From positions 8,806,001 through 8,866,000 of the forward strand of contig CM060731.1 in the NCBI GenBank assembly GCA_030704615.1: a stretch of 60,000 bases of DNA. The letters are read 5' to 3'. This DNA comes from Takakia lepidozioides (Eukaryota; Streptophyta; Takakiopsida; Takakiales; Takakiaceae). This document shows, piece by piece, positions 1 to 11,138 of the stretch. The position numbers and the translations under genes are program-made. Position 1 is the stretch's first letter. Each line of letters opens with the position of its first letter. The notes under the pieces were generated by a model. That model was not told where the DNA came from and did no database searches. It saw only the letters and a program-made list of their open reading frames with translations.

Positions 1-1540
1 ACTCTCAGAAAACATGCCTGAAATGGAACCGACTTTCAAGCCACCATGTTGGCCTGGACACATGTAGGCTTGTGTGTGGTATGAGTCTTAGACTCCTGCA
101 TTGAAAATTCCCAACGCTTCATTAGTCCCTATGACATAGAACTATCGCTAGTAAAAAGAGAAGAGACAAAACTTATATGCTTTGCATTGGAACCACAACA
201 TTATAGTTCCTCTTTTGGAATCATGTTCAATCAGGGAGTTACCCTCCTTGAGCTCTCCTTTCCCCTCTTAGCGTACAAGAGATGTTGGAAAGCACAAACA
301 TCATGCATCCATCTAAGTGCTAAGGACTTCAGACTTCCGTTTCACTGGTAGTAAAATGATAGGGGAAGATACCATGTCCAAGACAACAATAGATGCTCTT
401 TGGAGGAAGCTACAGGAGTCTAGAAGGACTCTAACCAACGAATAACAAAAGAAGAGGACAATTAGGACGCAGCCTTGTATCTGATAATCAATGAGGTCAC
501 TTCAGCATCACTAGTTGCTACAGGGAATGGGATAACAGACATTTATCCAGAACATGAAAGACAAAGCACACGTGCAAGGAGCAGATTTAAACCGTAGGGG
601 CATATGAACCTAAAACCTTAGGAAATTTTCATGACCATCAGGTAGGTAGCAACCAGTTTTCGGATGCATAAGATACACTCGAAGGATGATTGTATTGCCA
701 AACAATGCAAACAATAGAACTTAAAAGCCCAGCCACGATGTAAATTTCTCGGTTTCGAAGCTTCCATGGTCGCGTCCTGTGATGCGACCGCCGAAGCCAA
801 AATTAGCATGAAAATCCCCCTAGTTTGTGTAGTGACAATCCCAATAAAAAAAATAGAACCTTAATCATTTCACTGAGAGGGCCTACATTTTTTCGGTGCT
901 GAAGTCGCGCCTTGTGCTGGCAGAGAGTTTTAGAGAGGCAATGCGTGGCAAAGATGAAAATGAATGAATCGGTCTGCAAAAACCCAAGGGGATGACGTAG
1001 GATGGTTATGGCAATATGACAAGAACAACCTGTTATTTGAGGGAGTAAGGTAGTAAAAAAAGAAGTACGGAAAAGATCTGAGGACTTTCAGGACTTTCAG
1101 GATATTAGAGGACTTTCAGAGGAGAAAGTGAGAAACAAACAGCAAAGAAAAGAGAAACAGAAACAAGAAAAAAGACTCTAGAAAGGAATAGGATCCAGCC
1201 ACCGCACCTACGAAACACCACAGTGGTCAAGCAGCCAAACTGACTCTCTCTACAATCAACTTCAACACAACCACACTCACTGCACCGATGAATCACTCTC
1301 CTACAGCCTTGCTTTGGTAGGCAAAAGCCTTGAATTTTAACTATATGATTGGGGCACTCTATTGTTTGAGTGCCCACCCTGTGGACCGGTGGATGTGTAG
1401 ATAATGTCTACCAACACTCAACTCATGTAATCGGCTGGCTAAGTGTGTGGATAGTGCATTTCAACAATCACACAAAAGAAATTCAACGAGCCTAGTAAAC
1501 TCTGAATCCTTGAGAGGCTACCAAAGATAAAATGAGATTG
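1..1540. other. No recognisable gene
   Basis: Only short open frames with no family resemblance are visible on either strand. The sequence is AT-rich and non-repetitive to the eye. It could be intron or intergenic DNA; nothing decides between them. Confidence 0.4.
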
Positions 1541-1559
1541 CAACATCCAGTAAAGGAGA

Positions 1560-1935
1560 GCTTTCAAAGGCGAAAAAATGGCACCAGGAAAAAGGCCTGG
1601 GCATTTGGCTCAGCCTCGAGATTTTCAAAATTGGTAAACAGAGGTGCAGAACAAATCCCTTGATGGATTTGAAGAGGGCGTCTCTCTGGTGAGAGTACCC
1701 AGGACAAATGAATCAGAAAATGAATATTGTCTACAGGTTGCCCACACAACGGGCATATGCAATCCCCCTATCCTCTCTGCATCTGTTTGCTGTTCAAAGG
1801 TAGGCTTCCTGCCCTGAGTTTAAATTTCAGTCTAGTGCCGAGAGTGGGTAAACCCTTGAGATCATCCATGATGTCAAGAGAGAATGTACTCATGAGACGT
1901 TGTTTGCCGTAGCCTTGGATGTCAAAAGAGAGAGA
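1560..1935 (-). mobile_element. LINE 3'-end fragments, two joined head to tail
   Basis: On the minus strand, about 1880-1920 carries the terminal motif of the LINE family seen complete at 28.3 kb (CTACGGCAAACAACGTCT, then ATGAGTACA and a TC run). Immediately 3' of it, 1564-1870 reads as the C-terminal part of the same LINE protein, including the KFKLRAGSLPLNS segment and the C-x2-C...H zinc-finger-like motif (MCGQPVDNIHFLIH). One LINE tail is therefore followed directly by a second truncated copy. The frame is open for about 60 residues, then lost. It is a dead fragment. Confidence 0.75.
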
Positions 1936-4900
1936 GAGAGGCAGAACCCAACTAAAACAAATTCAATAGTAACTAAGAAAACATTCCATGCTTACATGGC
2001 GTGGAAGCTGGATGGCTGGAAGCAGCCAAAACTCTTGCAAAACCTGCATGCAAGAATGATAGAACATGAGAACCTCTGATTAGAACCAATATGCGTTTTC
2101 ACATAGGATATCTATAGCAGCCCTCACACAAACCATAATCTGACATGGAATCATGGTTATTAGAAGTTGGCAGACTTACCATGCCGGCTCTGCACAAGAG
2201 GCAAGTGAACAAAAAAAATTCAATGATTGTCAAGAAGCTGATGGAAGTGAAGTGTGAAAAAAGCATGGAGTCTGGAGCGTTAACACCTACAGACAAACAA
2301 CTCTATGCAAGGGGCAAGCACCGGAGATTTTCAGTGATTCTTGAGAAGCTGATGGAAGGAGAGTATGACAAAGGCATGGAGTCTGGAGTCCAGTGATAAC
2401 ACCTACAGACAATCAAGCAAGAATGACTGAGTACCACCTGAGCACAGACATGCAATGAGCATCTATAGCAAAACAATCTTATTTTTCACATTGACAGGAG
2501 AAGTACTGTATTGATATTTCTTGTCCCTCCCCCAGGAAATCACACTCAATGACAAAAATCCACATCTGACATGCATGGTCCCATGCTCATTTGCATTTAA
2601 ATTTGACACCTCAAACCTCATGAGCACGCATGACAGCATAGACACTTGTCCTGATAATCATGTAGCCAATAAACAGACCAGGGTGAGCTATTGCAATATC
2701 ACCTAACTCTTTTGGAGACAATCTTTTCTCTTTCAGTTTGAGAGGTTCGTGCAGAAGTCTAGGCCAGAGTTCAACCTAAGAGTAAGATCTTGGTCTTCAC
2801 AACCAACAAAAGTGCAGACAAATGAGCATCTTCTATCAGCGGGGCATAATATTGAGATAGTGGACTCCACACCAATATGGTGTGATTACGCATGCACACG
2901 TAGCCTGTTCCTATGAACAGCGCACCACAATTTGATCTGCCCCGAGGTTCAAGCTTCCGAGAGAGAACAGGAACAGGCTCATCAACCACGAGGACCATGT
3001 CTTTACATTTAATGCAGACTTCTGATAGATTCGGAAGATGATAACGATAAACACCAAAAAATTTCCCCATCTCTCACCCCAAACTCAACTCAGAACTCCA
3101 GCTTTACAAAGATAATATCTCCTTGCCATCCGATTCCCCACCATCACCCGATCAGATTCAGCTTGCGCACAATTCAACCTCGAGATAGGCATATGAGTTA
3201 ATATACCGCGGAAGATACGTGCCATGCAAGAAATGAAGCAGGAGCAGATTTTTCTCCTCTGTTCTCTACAGAGAGACACTGATGTCTCTTTGGAGACTGC
3301 TCAACACTAGCAAAGGCTCTAAAAGTCCGCATTTTCCTCGTAATGTTGTTCACATGCCCTTAGACTTCCCTCGTGTGCTATTAAAGTCATTTACTTTCTT
3401 CTCTCTCTCTCTCTTGTCCCATAAGCTTTTTAAGCTTCCCGCGGACGTCATAAGTTTCGTGCCATTTCTCTACTAGACATTCGAAAGTAAAGCAATTGCG
3501 TTACCTGCACCAGGAGAGTGCGTCGACAGGGCAGGAGCGCTGGAGCGGACAGTGTCTCTGGCTACGCAAAACCTGTGAAATCAACTACCAAAATGAGTAC
3601 CTCTCTAAGAGATAAATGGAACATAAGCTTTTAAAACATATTAGACGAGTAAGCGATTTCTCAGCCAGCACATCTCTCTGTTTCCCTCACCCGTCCTTCA
3701 AACTCAACTGGAACGTCTCTACTCCACAGACACCACAACATGCAAGAAGGATGAAGAACGCAGAGACCGAATTTCCAGGTACTCACGTTCAGAGAGGTCG
3801 ACGGTGCGCAGCTTGAGGACGGAAGAAGGGCTAATAATGCGGTGGATCGCTATATACTATATACCCAACCTGGTCCGCGTACACGTGGCAGATGTTACGT
3901 AGGTTGTATTTAGGGGTCAGGCACACGTCGCGTGTGCCGTCACTGAATCGTGGTGTGCCGCCGTCCATCGGTTTTAGGCTCACAGCCTTAACATATCTCT
4001 TACCAAGCTTGCTGACGTCTAGTGAGGCCTTGGTACGAGTAGGGGTGCATCAAGGTGGTTTCATAATATTTGGACTTGCAATGTGACTCCGATGTGAGAG
4101 ATATAGTATTGAATGTCAAAGATTTTTTATTTTTTTAACAAAGTTTTTAATTTATTTATTTTTTGTTTGCAGAACAAGGGACCTGAGTGGCCCCTGATAA
4201 ACCTTATCAACCCCTAAGCGACGAGACCTATTTTTGGATTTTGGGACAAAACCGGGACCTATCCTCACAACTTCAGCCTGTAGCTGCCTACCCCTGTTCA
4301 TCCACGTGGATGAAGCGTACAAAGTCATACCTACCTACCAGATGCACAAGCACCCCAAATTTGGGGAGATTCTACCGTTTTGTTTGGGAGATTATAACGA
4401 TTGAAAATAGTGCATTTTCTGGGAAATGAAAAATAAACACCAAAACTTCATGTTTGACCAAGTAAAATATCAATGTTGCAAGATTTTCCTGGGAGAAAAA
4501 GTGCCATATTCTAGCATAGTGCTGCATCCCAAACCCTGGCACCAAATTTCAGGTGAATCTGCTAAAAATTTGGGGGGGTGCTTTGTATGTGAAATCTGGG
4601 GGGTAAATTATCATGGTTTGCCAAGTAGACCTATGACGTGATAACCTTTTTTCTAATTCCTCTCGTGAGTAAGTGTACACTATCATTACATACTGCATTG
4701 TCAAATTTTTTTGGAAAATCTGAGCCCTAGATGTTGTTTTTCAAGATTCCTCATTTGGCATGCCTCGCAGGCAAGTCAACGCTAAATTTGTACTTTGAAA
4801 AATTCTAGGGAGCATAGCTTTAATATTTCAGGGCGCTTTAAATTCCACGTGTGCTTCTCCTTAACCCCCTCACTTTATCTTCGGGACCTTCATCCACTCC

Positions 4901-5532
4901 AAGGGAGGTGAACTTGCTGCCCGACTGATGATTTGGGTCGCTTCGTTGTTTAAGGGTTAATAATGGAGGGAAAACAAATTAAAACCCCTATTACACCGCG
5001 GCTGTGGAGACTTCCAAAGGAAGACCCAGGAGACCTCTAGAAGACCCCCCATGTGTCCTACCCTATATAAACCACCCCACTATTTGACACGTTTCTAGTA
5101 ATTGCACCCCCGAAAAACACTAATCTGAGCCCACCATTGGCTGTTCCAAAGGTGCGCCTATTTTCTTACCTTTCATAAATTAAACATTATCTCCCCCCTC
5201 TTTCTAGGTGTCCCTACAGCCCGGGCCTACATGTCTACTCAACAGCCCCCGTTTTCCCTTTTCTCTCGCGGCTGCGTGTCCTTCCCCTCCTTTTCCACTC
5301 CCCCCCCACATAGTGCCATCTTCTTACCGGATTACATTTTTTGGAATGAAACTTGGGCTACATATTACACCATGAGGCACACAGACACTGTAATCAGTGT
5401 TCTAAGAACCACTTTTCCTCGATAAGAGGACCTTTCCTAGGAAACGATTCAAGAGACGCAAGTCTCAAGAACCAAGACCCTTCCAGCCTTGTTTTGCAGC
5501 TAGGTCAGGCAATTAAGGACACACTTCCTATA
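1936..5532. other. No recognisable gene
   Basis: Small frames only. A two-copy tandem repeat sits near 2200-2410 (listed separately). The stretch at 4120-4160 is T-rich. CT-rich spans at 3390-3420 and 5180-5300 look like intronic or UTR polypyrimidine sequence. I cannot assign a function. Confidence 0.35.
2200..2410 (+). repeat. Two-copy tandem repeat, about 111-bp period
   Basis: The segment around 2220 (caatgattgtcaagaagctg, then atggaag and catggagtctggag) is repeated around 2331 with a few differences. Both copies are followed by taacacctacagacaa. One open frame spans both copies, but it is short and I do not recognise it. Confidence 0.6.
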
Positions 5533-5871
5533 CCATACGTTGCTGTCAGATTCGACAGCACAGTGCCGAAATAATTATTTTTGGAGGCTCAATCCATTCG
5601 GCACCTCATATTTTATATTCCAGGGTTTCGGCAGTTTAGGATTGAAAATTTTCGCCACCTGCGATACAAGCTTGCGATATGAGCTCCGCATCTTTATAGG
5701 TTGTACGCGCCCTCGGGCCTCTGCAACGATCAAGCAATTCACAAGCACCAAATTTTCTTATTTTTGGACAAGCTGAGTATGTAATATTTCTAGACATATC
5801 ACTTGAGTTAATTCAAAATTTCAACAACCAAAATATAATTAATTTGTGTCGAATCTGACAGCAACGTAGGG
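5533..5871. mobile_element. TA-flanked MITE with 25-bp terminal inverted repeats (mariner-like)
   Basis: The left end at 5533-5557 and the right end at 5847-5871 are inverted repeats matching at 24 of 25 bases; they share ACGTTGCTGTCAGATTCGAC. The dinucleotide TA lies directly outside both ends (5531-5532 and 5872-5873), the target duplication expected of Tc1/mariner elements. The 339-bp body has no transposase frame, so it would be non-autonomous. The superfamily is inferred from the TA duplication only. Confidence 0.7.
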
Positions 5872-5873
5872 TA

Positions 5874-7161
5874 TGTAGAATTGCTAAAAAGGCCTGAGAG
5901 ATCGAGCCATTGACCTTTCTATTAGCAGTAATACACTATCTGTAATTAAATCGAGGCTTTCATGGAGGGTTTGAGATGCTTCTAGCTTACATACTTCACT
6001 CTCAAACTCTGGGGAGAGAGTGGAGGGGGCACGGCGATCTCGCCAGGGAGCTTGGACCAGGCATGGAGGTCCTAAGTAGTGTTGGGCGGTATATTGATTA
6101 CCCTGATATACCCGCCTATATTAGGGTATATTGATACATGTATATATACCTTGGTGTGGCAAATTCAATTATTGGATGTATACCCTTAAATTAGGGTATA
6201 TTTTTATGATATACCCTTATCCTTATATTTACGGAGCAGACTATGCTTATCCAACGAGTTGAATGCAAGCGTGGGAGCATTGCTGGTAGGGGTCGTCGGG
6301 GATGGCCGTACCGGCAACGTTCTGGCGGGGCGCACTGTCAAATCCCCACCCTCCCTTGAGGCTTGCTCCCCTCTCTCACCTGCGAGCCTGTATTTGTAGA
6401 TTAAAGCATTAGAAAATCAAAGGTAGTGATGGTGTGGTGGCTAAGTGATGTGTGTTGCAAAGGTGAGGTCCGAGGTTCAATTCGTGGCAGTATAGTCACG
6501 TTGACTGATAGGTTTGCACATGGGACTGATTAATATATATTTTCATCTCCAAAATAATCCTAAGTCCAAGATCGTCGCTAGTTCCCTCTGTCTCCTCCTT
6601 GTTCCCAGTCCCGCTCCCCTATCCCTGTCCCTTGTCCTCGATCCCCTGTTCTTGGTCCCCGCTCCCCTCCTCGCGTCATGGAACGCGGCTCGCTCCCTGT
6701 TCTTGGTCCCCGCTCCCCTCCTCGCCTTATGGAACGTGGCTCGCTCCCCTGTTCCCGGTCCTCGCTCCCCTCCTCGCCCCCGGTTCCCAACCTCGGTCCC
6801 CTGTTCCTGATCTCGCTCCCCGCCTCGCTCCCGGTTCCCGACCCCGCTCCCCTACTCACCTTGTGGAATGCGGCCCGCTCCCTGTCCCACTATGGGGAGC
6901 AAGGATCTTGGACTGGGAACAGGGGAGCAAAATTGGAGAATGTTGGGGAACATGGTCCTAAAGGTGGGGAGCCTAAGGAGGGAGCAGGAGGTGTGGAGCG
7001 CTCCCCACCTTCACAATGGGGGAAGACATTTGACAAATAGTCTGCCGGAGCCTCCTGAGCTTAGGCCAGCGGGCCCCACCACCTCACACACGCTTGCCTT
7101 AAACTCGTCTTGTGAGCTAGTCCTTGCCTATATTTACCCTCCATCAAGAAGTCCAATATAC
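5874..7161. other. Intergenic stretch with C/T-rich low-complexity DNA
   Basis: At 6077 there is a hAT-like start (TAGTGTTGGGCGGTATAT) followed by TATA/TACCC-rich sequence to about 6240, but no matching right end was found. From about 6590 to 6890 the plus strand is a degenerate array of units resembling GCTCCCCTCCTCGC. Overlapping open frames there on both strands are composition artefacts. No gene was recognised. Confidence 0.45.
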
Positions 7162-7890
7162 CAGTGTTGTACTGGTATGTGCCAGCTGGCCAGGGTATGT
7201 GCACTGATATGAGTAAGGGTATTGTACAACATACCAGTTGGGTATGTCTTGGGATGTATACCCCGACTATACCTAGACCCCGGGTTTTGAACACTGGACC
7301 TACCCCTACCTACCATACCAGTCTAAGTATGAACAATTTTCATACTCGGCAGGATTGATGAACCCAAGCTAGCATGGGGTATGTGTTAGATACAATTTTT
7401 TTGTGCTTATCCTCATTCACATTTGTGCAATGTAAAAAATAGCACTATATCTTTGGGCTCCCAATCGCAGGCATCACTGATTTCAGCCGCTGGCATCACG
7501 TATCCAAACCATTACAACATAGATCACCATAATATAACCATGTACCAAAAATATAAATTTATAACTAACAACAGGGGTTTGTGGCTACAAATGTAAAAGA
7601 CGTAAAAATAACATGAAGTTAACCTTTAAATATCATAATATATAATGTAATTGTATCCATTAAAAATATAACCATACCATTGTACATATTGCCCCAGTAT
7701 GTCATTTGAGTTGTTGTCATACCCATGCCTAGGACCAGGGTATCTCAAACTTCGAAATACCCATACCCATCCTATAACCTACCCTGGCCACTCCTAATCT
7801 ACCCCGGGGCCTACAGTTGGACCCAACAGCCAAGTTGGACCGACCAGGACCATTCGGGTATGCCAAAATGGACATACCAGTACAACACTA
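7162..7890. mobile_element. hAT-like MITE with perfect 8-bp target duplication
   Basis: The element starts CAGTGTTGTACTGGTATG and ends with the inverted copy TACCAGTACAACACTA. The 8-mer CAATATAC flanks it exactly on both sides (7154-7161 and 7891-7898). A CAG-GTTG terminus with an 8-bp duplication is the hAT signature. The 729-bp interior has no transposase-like frame, so mobilisation would need an enzyme supplied in trans. The perfect duplication suggests a fairly recent insertion. Related termini recur near 9.3, 9.65, 10.26 and 57.6-58.2 kb. Confidence 0.85.
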
Positions 7891-7898
7891 CAATATAC

Positions 7899-8879
7899 CC
7901 TACTTTTCCGAAGGGTATGTCTAACCAGGGTATATAAGGTAACATAGCCACGGCGGTAGCATTGACGGCCATAGCATAGCTGCTGCGGTAGCACAGCATT
8001 CGAGGTGACATTTAGCATGGAGGTGCTTTTAGGGAATCTCACCCATCTAGCAGTTTTTTCTGATGCAAAATAAGGGAGGGATTTTTTTGGGACAGGGCAA
8101 CCTTTATATGCTAGGTCTTCTCTCTTTTTGTTGTGTTGTTAGGGAGCCTTCAGTTGTAAGAAAGCTCCAATCACATATCTATGATTCCTAAAATGTCATA
8201 TAATCCAAAGAAAACCTCTTCAGATCCTGCATATATTTTTTGAAATTCAAGCCTCCTTCCTCTTGCATTGGGAATTAAAGCCAAAATATTATGCAGTATC
8301 TCATCAATTTTCTCTTTTACCATAGATTGTTTCTTTTGTTTTGTATTGGAAAACGTACAATTTTCAAAAACCATTAAATGGTACAGATGATTCCTTTGTG
8401 ACCCTAGGTGACTTTGGAAGGCTGCATCAATCGCTGCTGTATTCCGTTTGATGTCTGCACATGTTTTAGCCCACGCCTTATGGGACTCCGTCTGTAGATT
8501 ATGAAAGATATTGGAGAGAAAGACATTTGTCATTGGAAATTCATGAAGAATAACAAATTGAGTTTTTTGGAATATAAAATGACTACATAATATGTGCTCA
8601 ACGGCACCAGCCGTAGGTAGTGTGGTGTGAAGTGAGCCTTCCCGATGAAAATACTTATCAATGGTGTTTAATCTTCATGTCTTGGATACGCATAATCAGG
8701 AAAGGAAAATTGCAAGGACGCACATTAAAAGCAATCCATGTAGCTATTAAACCAAACTTAGATAATATTAAATGTGGTCCGAGTTAGGCTACAAGAGATT
8801 GATAATCAATATTGCATGTTCTGTACTTTTTCGACTCAATTATCATGACTGATATTGCAAAATGTTATATTGCATGTTA
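7899..8879. other. Stretch with one unrecognised 120-residue open frame
   Basis: On the minus strand 8171-8533 is open for 120 residues. The peptide is hydrophilic with a Lys/Glu-rich middle (KQKKQSMVKEKIDEILHNI) and looks protein-like rather than low-complexity. I cannot place it in a family. It could be an exon or a decayed transposon fragment, since the surrounding DNA is full of MITE ends. Confidence 0.3.
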
Positions 8880-9334
8880 TCAACAGCGGGTATCAATAGT
8901 TCAGTCGACATAGTGCACACATTCGAAACATGTATGCTTCAACATATGCATAATGCAACTACATGTCTTTGAGCACATAGCCATAGTCATCCTCACTAAG
9001 CACATAATTTGTAGATGCACATAATCTATAGCTGCTCCTATTGCAGTAATCCATAGCTGCTCCTGAACTGATTGCATTCCTAAACCTACTATATCTGCCG
9101 CCTTAGCCCATGCTCATACCAGGAACAACAACTGGAGGAGGCGGCTCATATCAACAACGAGTAGAAACGGCAAACCCTAACCCCAGCCGGGTAGGGTTTC
9201 TGAGGAAAAACTACCTTATGAAGACTCGGCAGGTCTGTTACAGGTGAAATTTTCCTACAAACTATAACTGTCCGGTAGGGTACCTAATAACCGGGTTGAT
9301 GACCCGGTTAACCCTCTATACCAGTCCAACACTG
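8880..9334. mobile_element. hAT-like repeat, copy A (left end unresolved)
   Basis: The right end is TACCAGTCCAACACTG at 9319-9334, the inverted form of the CAGTGTTGGACTGGTA terminus. The interior from about 8880 resembles copy B at 9654-10266 (shared stretches such as CATATCTGCC and the CCGGGTAGG and AACCGGG blocks). No matching left terminus or target duplication was found, so the start is only where similarity becomes visible. Confidence 0.5.
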
Positions 9335-9653
9335 GTATGCACGTCCCCTGCCAGCAAGTGCCAAAGTCGTAGAACCACGTGTTCAATATCCAATTCACAA
9401 AGTGGAACACTGCCCGAAGGAAAAGAAACCCTGCCCGAGACGAAGTAGGGAAGTAACTTGTCAGCAGGTTGTTATCGGGGAAGGTCTCTTTGGCGAAAAC
9501 CTGACAGCAACTTTACGCTGCGGAAAGTTCGTGGCCGTGGGCTTTGCGATGTTCACGGGTACGGCACTTCGAGGCCTTTGACAGCCGAAAGTCGTGGGCG
9601 CGAACTTTGAGATATAGACGGCAGTGTGATCAGCCAACTCCTCTTGCTAACTA
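9335..9653. other. No gene seen
   Basis: About 320 bases between the two hAT-like copies. There are no long frames, and no repeat apart from short GC-rich segments. Confidence 0.4.
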
Positions 9654-10266
9654 GAGTGTTGGACTGGTATCAGGTTTTGCTTATACCAGTAGGTTCTTGG
9701 TATTTTGTTTTTGTGTTATGGCAGGTTGTTAAATAATGTTTTTTTTTTAAATTCTGGTACCAGGCTGGTATCAACAATGCACTTCATGAAAAAATGGAGG
9801 TCGGATATCAACAATGGTCCTCGGAAATATTCTTGCAAAATATCAACAACGGTTATCAATACTTGAAGTGCAGAAACGTGTCACTTTTGTAAACTACTTG
9901 AAGAGCCAATCTGCAGATCATAAGGAAGTTCAGCATGTTGTTGCCTAGCTTCAATGCCTAGCTTCAAATCCACACTACATGGCAATCCTAATCCTACCAT
10001 ATCTGCCATAGCTGCTACTGTATCCCCTCCCACATTGATACTAGGAAGCTCATACCAGGAGCTGCAACATAACTCGGGTAACAACACCCGGTCCTATCGC
10101 TCTAAGCCGGGGCGGGTAGGTTCTTGCCGATCACTCTCGCAAGCCCTAACCGCCGGGCCTGTTCTGCATGGAGTTTTCAGGTTTCAAGAACCTTCTGGTA
10201 GGTTAGCTATCCGGGCTGTTACCCAGGTTAATAACCGGGTGGACCCCCAATACTAGTCCAACACTG
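9654..10266. mobile_element. hAT-like repeat, copy B
   Basis: The left terminus GAGTGTTGGACTGGTATC (9654) and right terminus ACTAGTCCAACACTG (ending 10266) are imperfect inverted repeats of the family terminus. The flanking 8-mers agree only partly (GCTAACTA against GCTATCGA with a one-base shift), consistent with an eroded duplication but not proof. The interior resembles copy A. There is no transposase frame. Confidence 0.55.
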
Positions 10267-11138
10267 CTATCGACCCTCTAGGGAAAAAGAAGGGTCTCCT
10301 TTTGATCCCAGAGACGTGTTGAAAAATTTCCAAGATATTTGTCCCGGATCATGTCCCTTTCCACTCATTATTCACCCACCTCTGCCTCTCTTCCAAATTT
10401 GTTGGCTCCTCCCTAAGGAGCGACCAGGGATCATAATTGTTTTCCCTTGTATACACACAGCTTTGTCAGGCACACCTGGAAATGTCTTTTGTGAAGTGTC
10501 AAGTATCTCCAAAGACATTGATTATCACTCTCTGTTTGGTACTATGAAAGCATATTTCACATACCTACTTCAAGCTCTATCAAGAAGGTTGGGTGGTATA
10601 CCCTTTGCATGTTGCTTTGTCTCTGTTAGGTTTCTCATTTGTGTGAATACAAGTGGTGGTAGTTCCTGGGAGTGCCCACTAGAGCCTTCATGTTTCTGTG
10701 GAAATCTGCTGAAACCCCATAACCTCGGACATTGCTGATTGCGGATTTGGGGCAAGGCTCCAAGGATCACATTCTGCTTTATTGATGCTCTGACAGACAG
10801 AAGAATAGGTATCCTGTCTAGTAATTGTTTTCTTTCGGATCCTCAATTTCATGAAGGCCAACTAAACACTGCTTGCAGTGACAAATTATGGCAATTCTTC
10901 AGTTACTTGAAGCAACGTAAATCCGTTAGTCTTCATGAATTATTGTCCATCATCTGGCAGCACTTCTGTTGCCTAGATGACCCCAATAAATGGCTGGGTT
11001 CACCATGTTATCAATATCAGATGGTTCATTTTGCGAGGTCATTCGGTCATTCTCTGCTAGAATAACCAACCAGGGGAGGGGAGTTTAGCTAACTGGGAGA
11101 GATGAGATAAGGCCATGCTCCTTCTGCAAGGTCTCATA
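10267..11138. other. 3' flank of the ORP gene
   Basis: This lies immediately downstream of the minus-strand ORP stop codon. A minus-strand AATAAA is present at 10788-10793, about 345 bases after the stop, and is a candidate polyadenylation signal. Plus-strand frames at 10316-10738 and 10739-11065 are open but do not resemble any family I know. Confidence 0.4.

Noticed and set aside
6077-6240. A further hAT-like element starting TAGTGTTGGGCGG
   Set aside because: No inverted right end and no 8-bp duplication of GTCCTAAG could be found downstream, so the element is not supported.
6514-7040. Overlapping Pro/Ser/Arg-rich open frames on both strands
   Set aside because: They arise from a C/T-rich degenerate repeat; no frame is favoured and no domain is visible.
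8171-8533. Possible transposase or host exon of 120 residues
   Set aside because: The peptide looks coding but I recognise no family, no splice partners and no terminal repeats; listed only as an unassigned frame.
10316-11065. Two consecutive plus-strand frames of 140 and 108 residues
   Set aside because: No family resemblance, and they lie in the 3' flank of the minus-strand ORP gene next to a hAT-like repeat.
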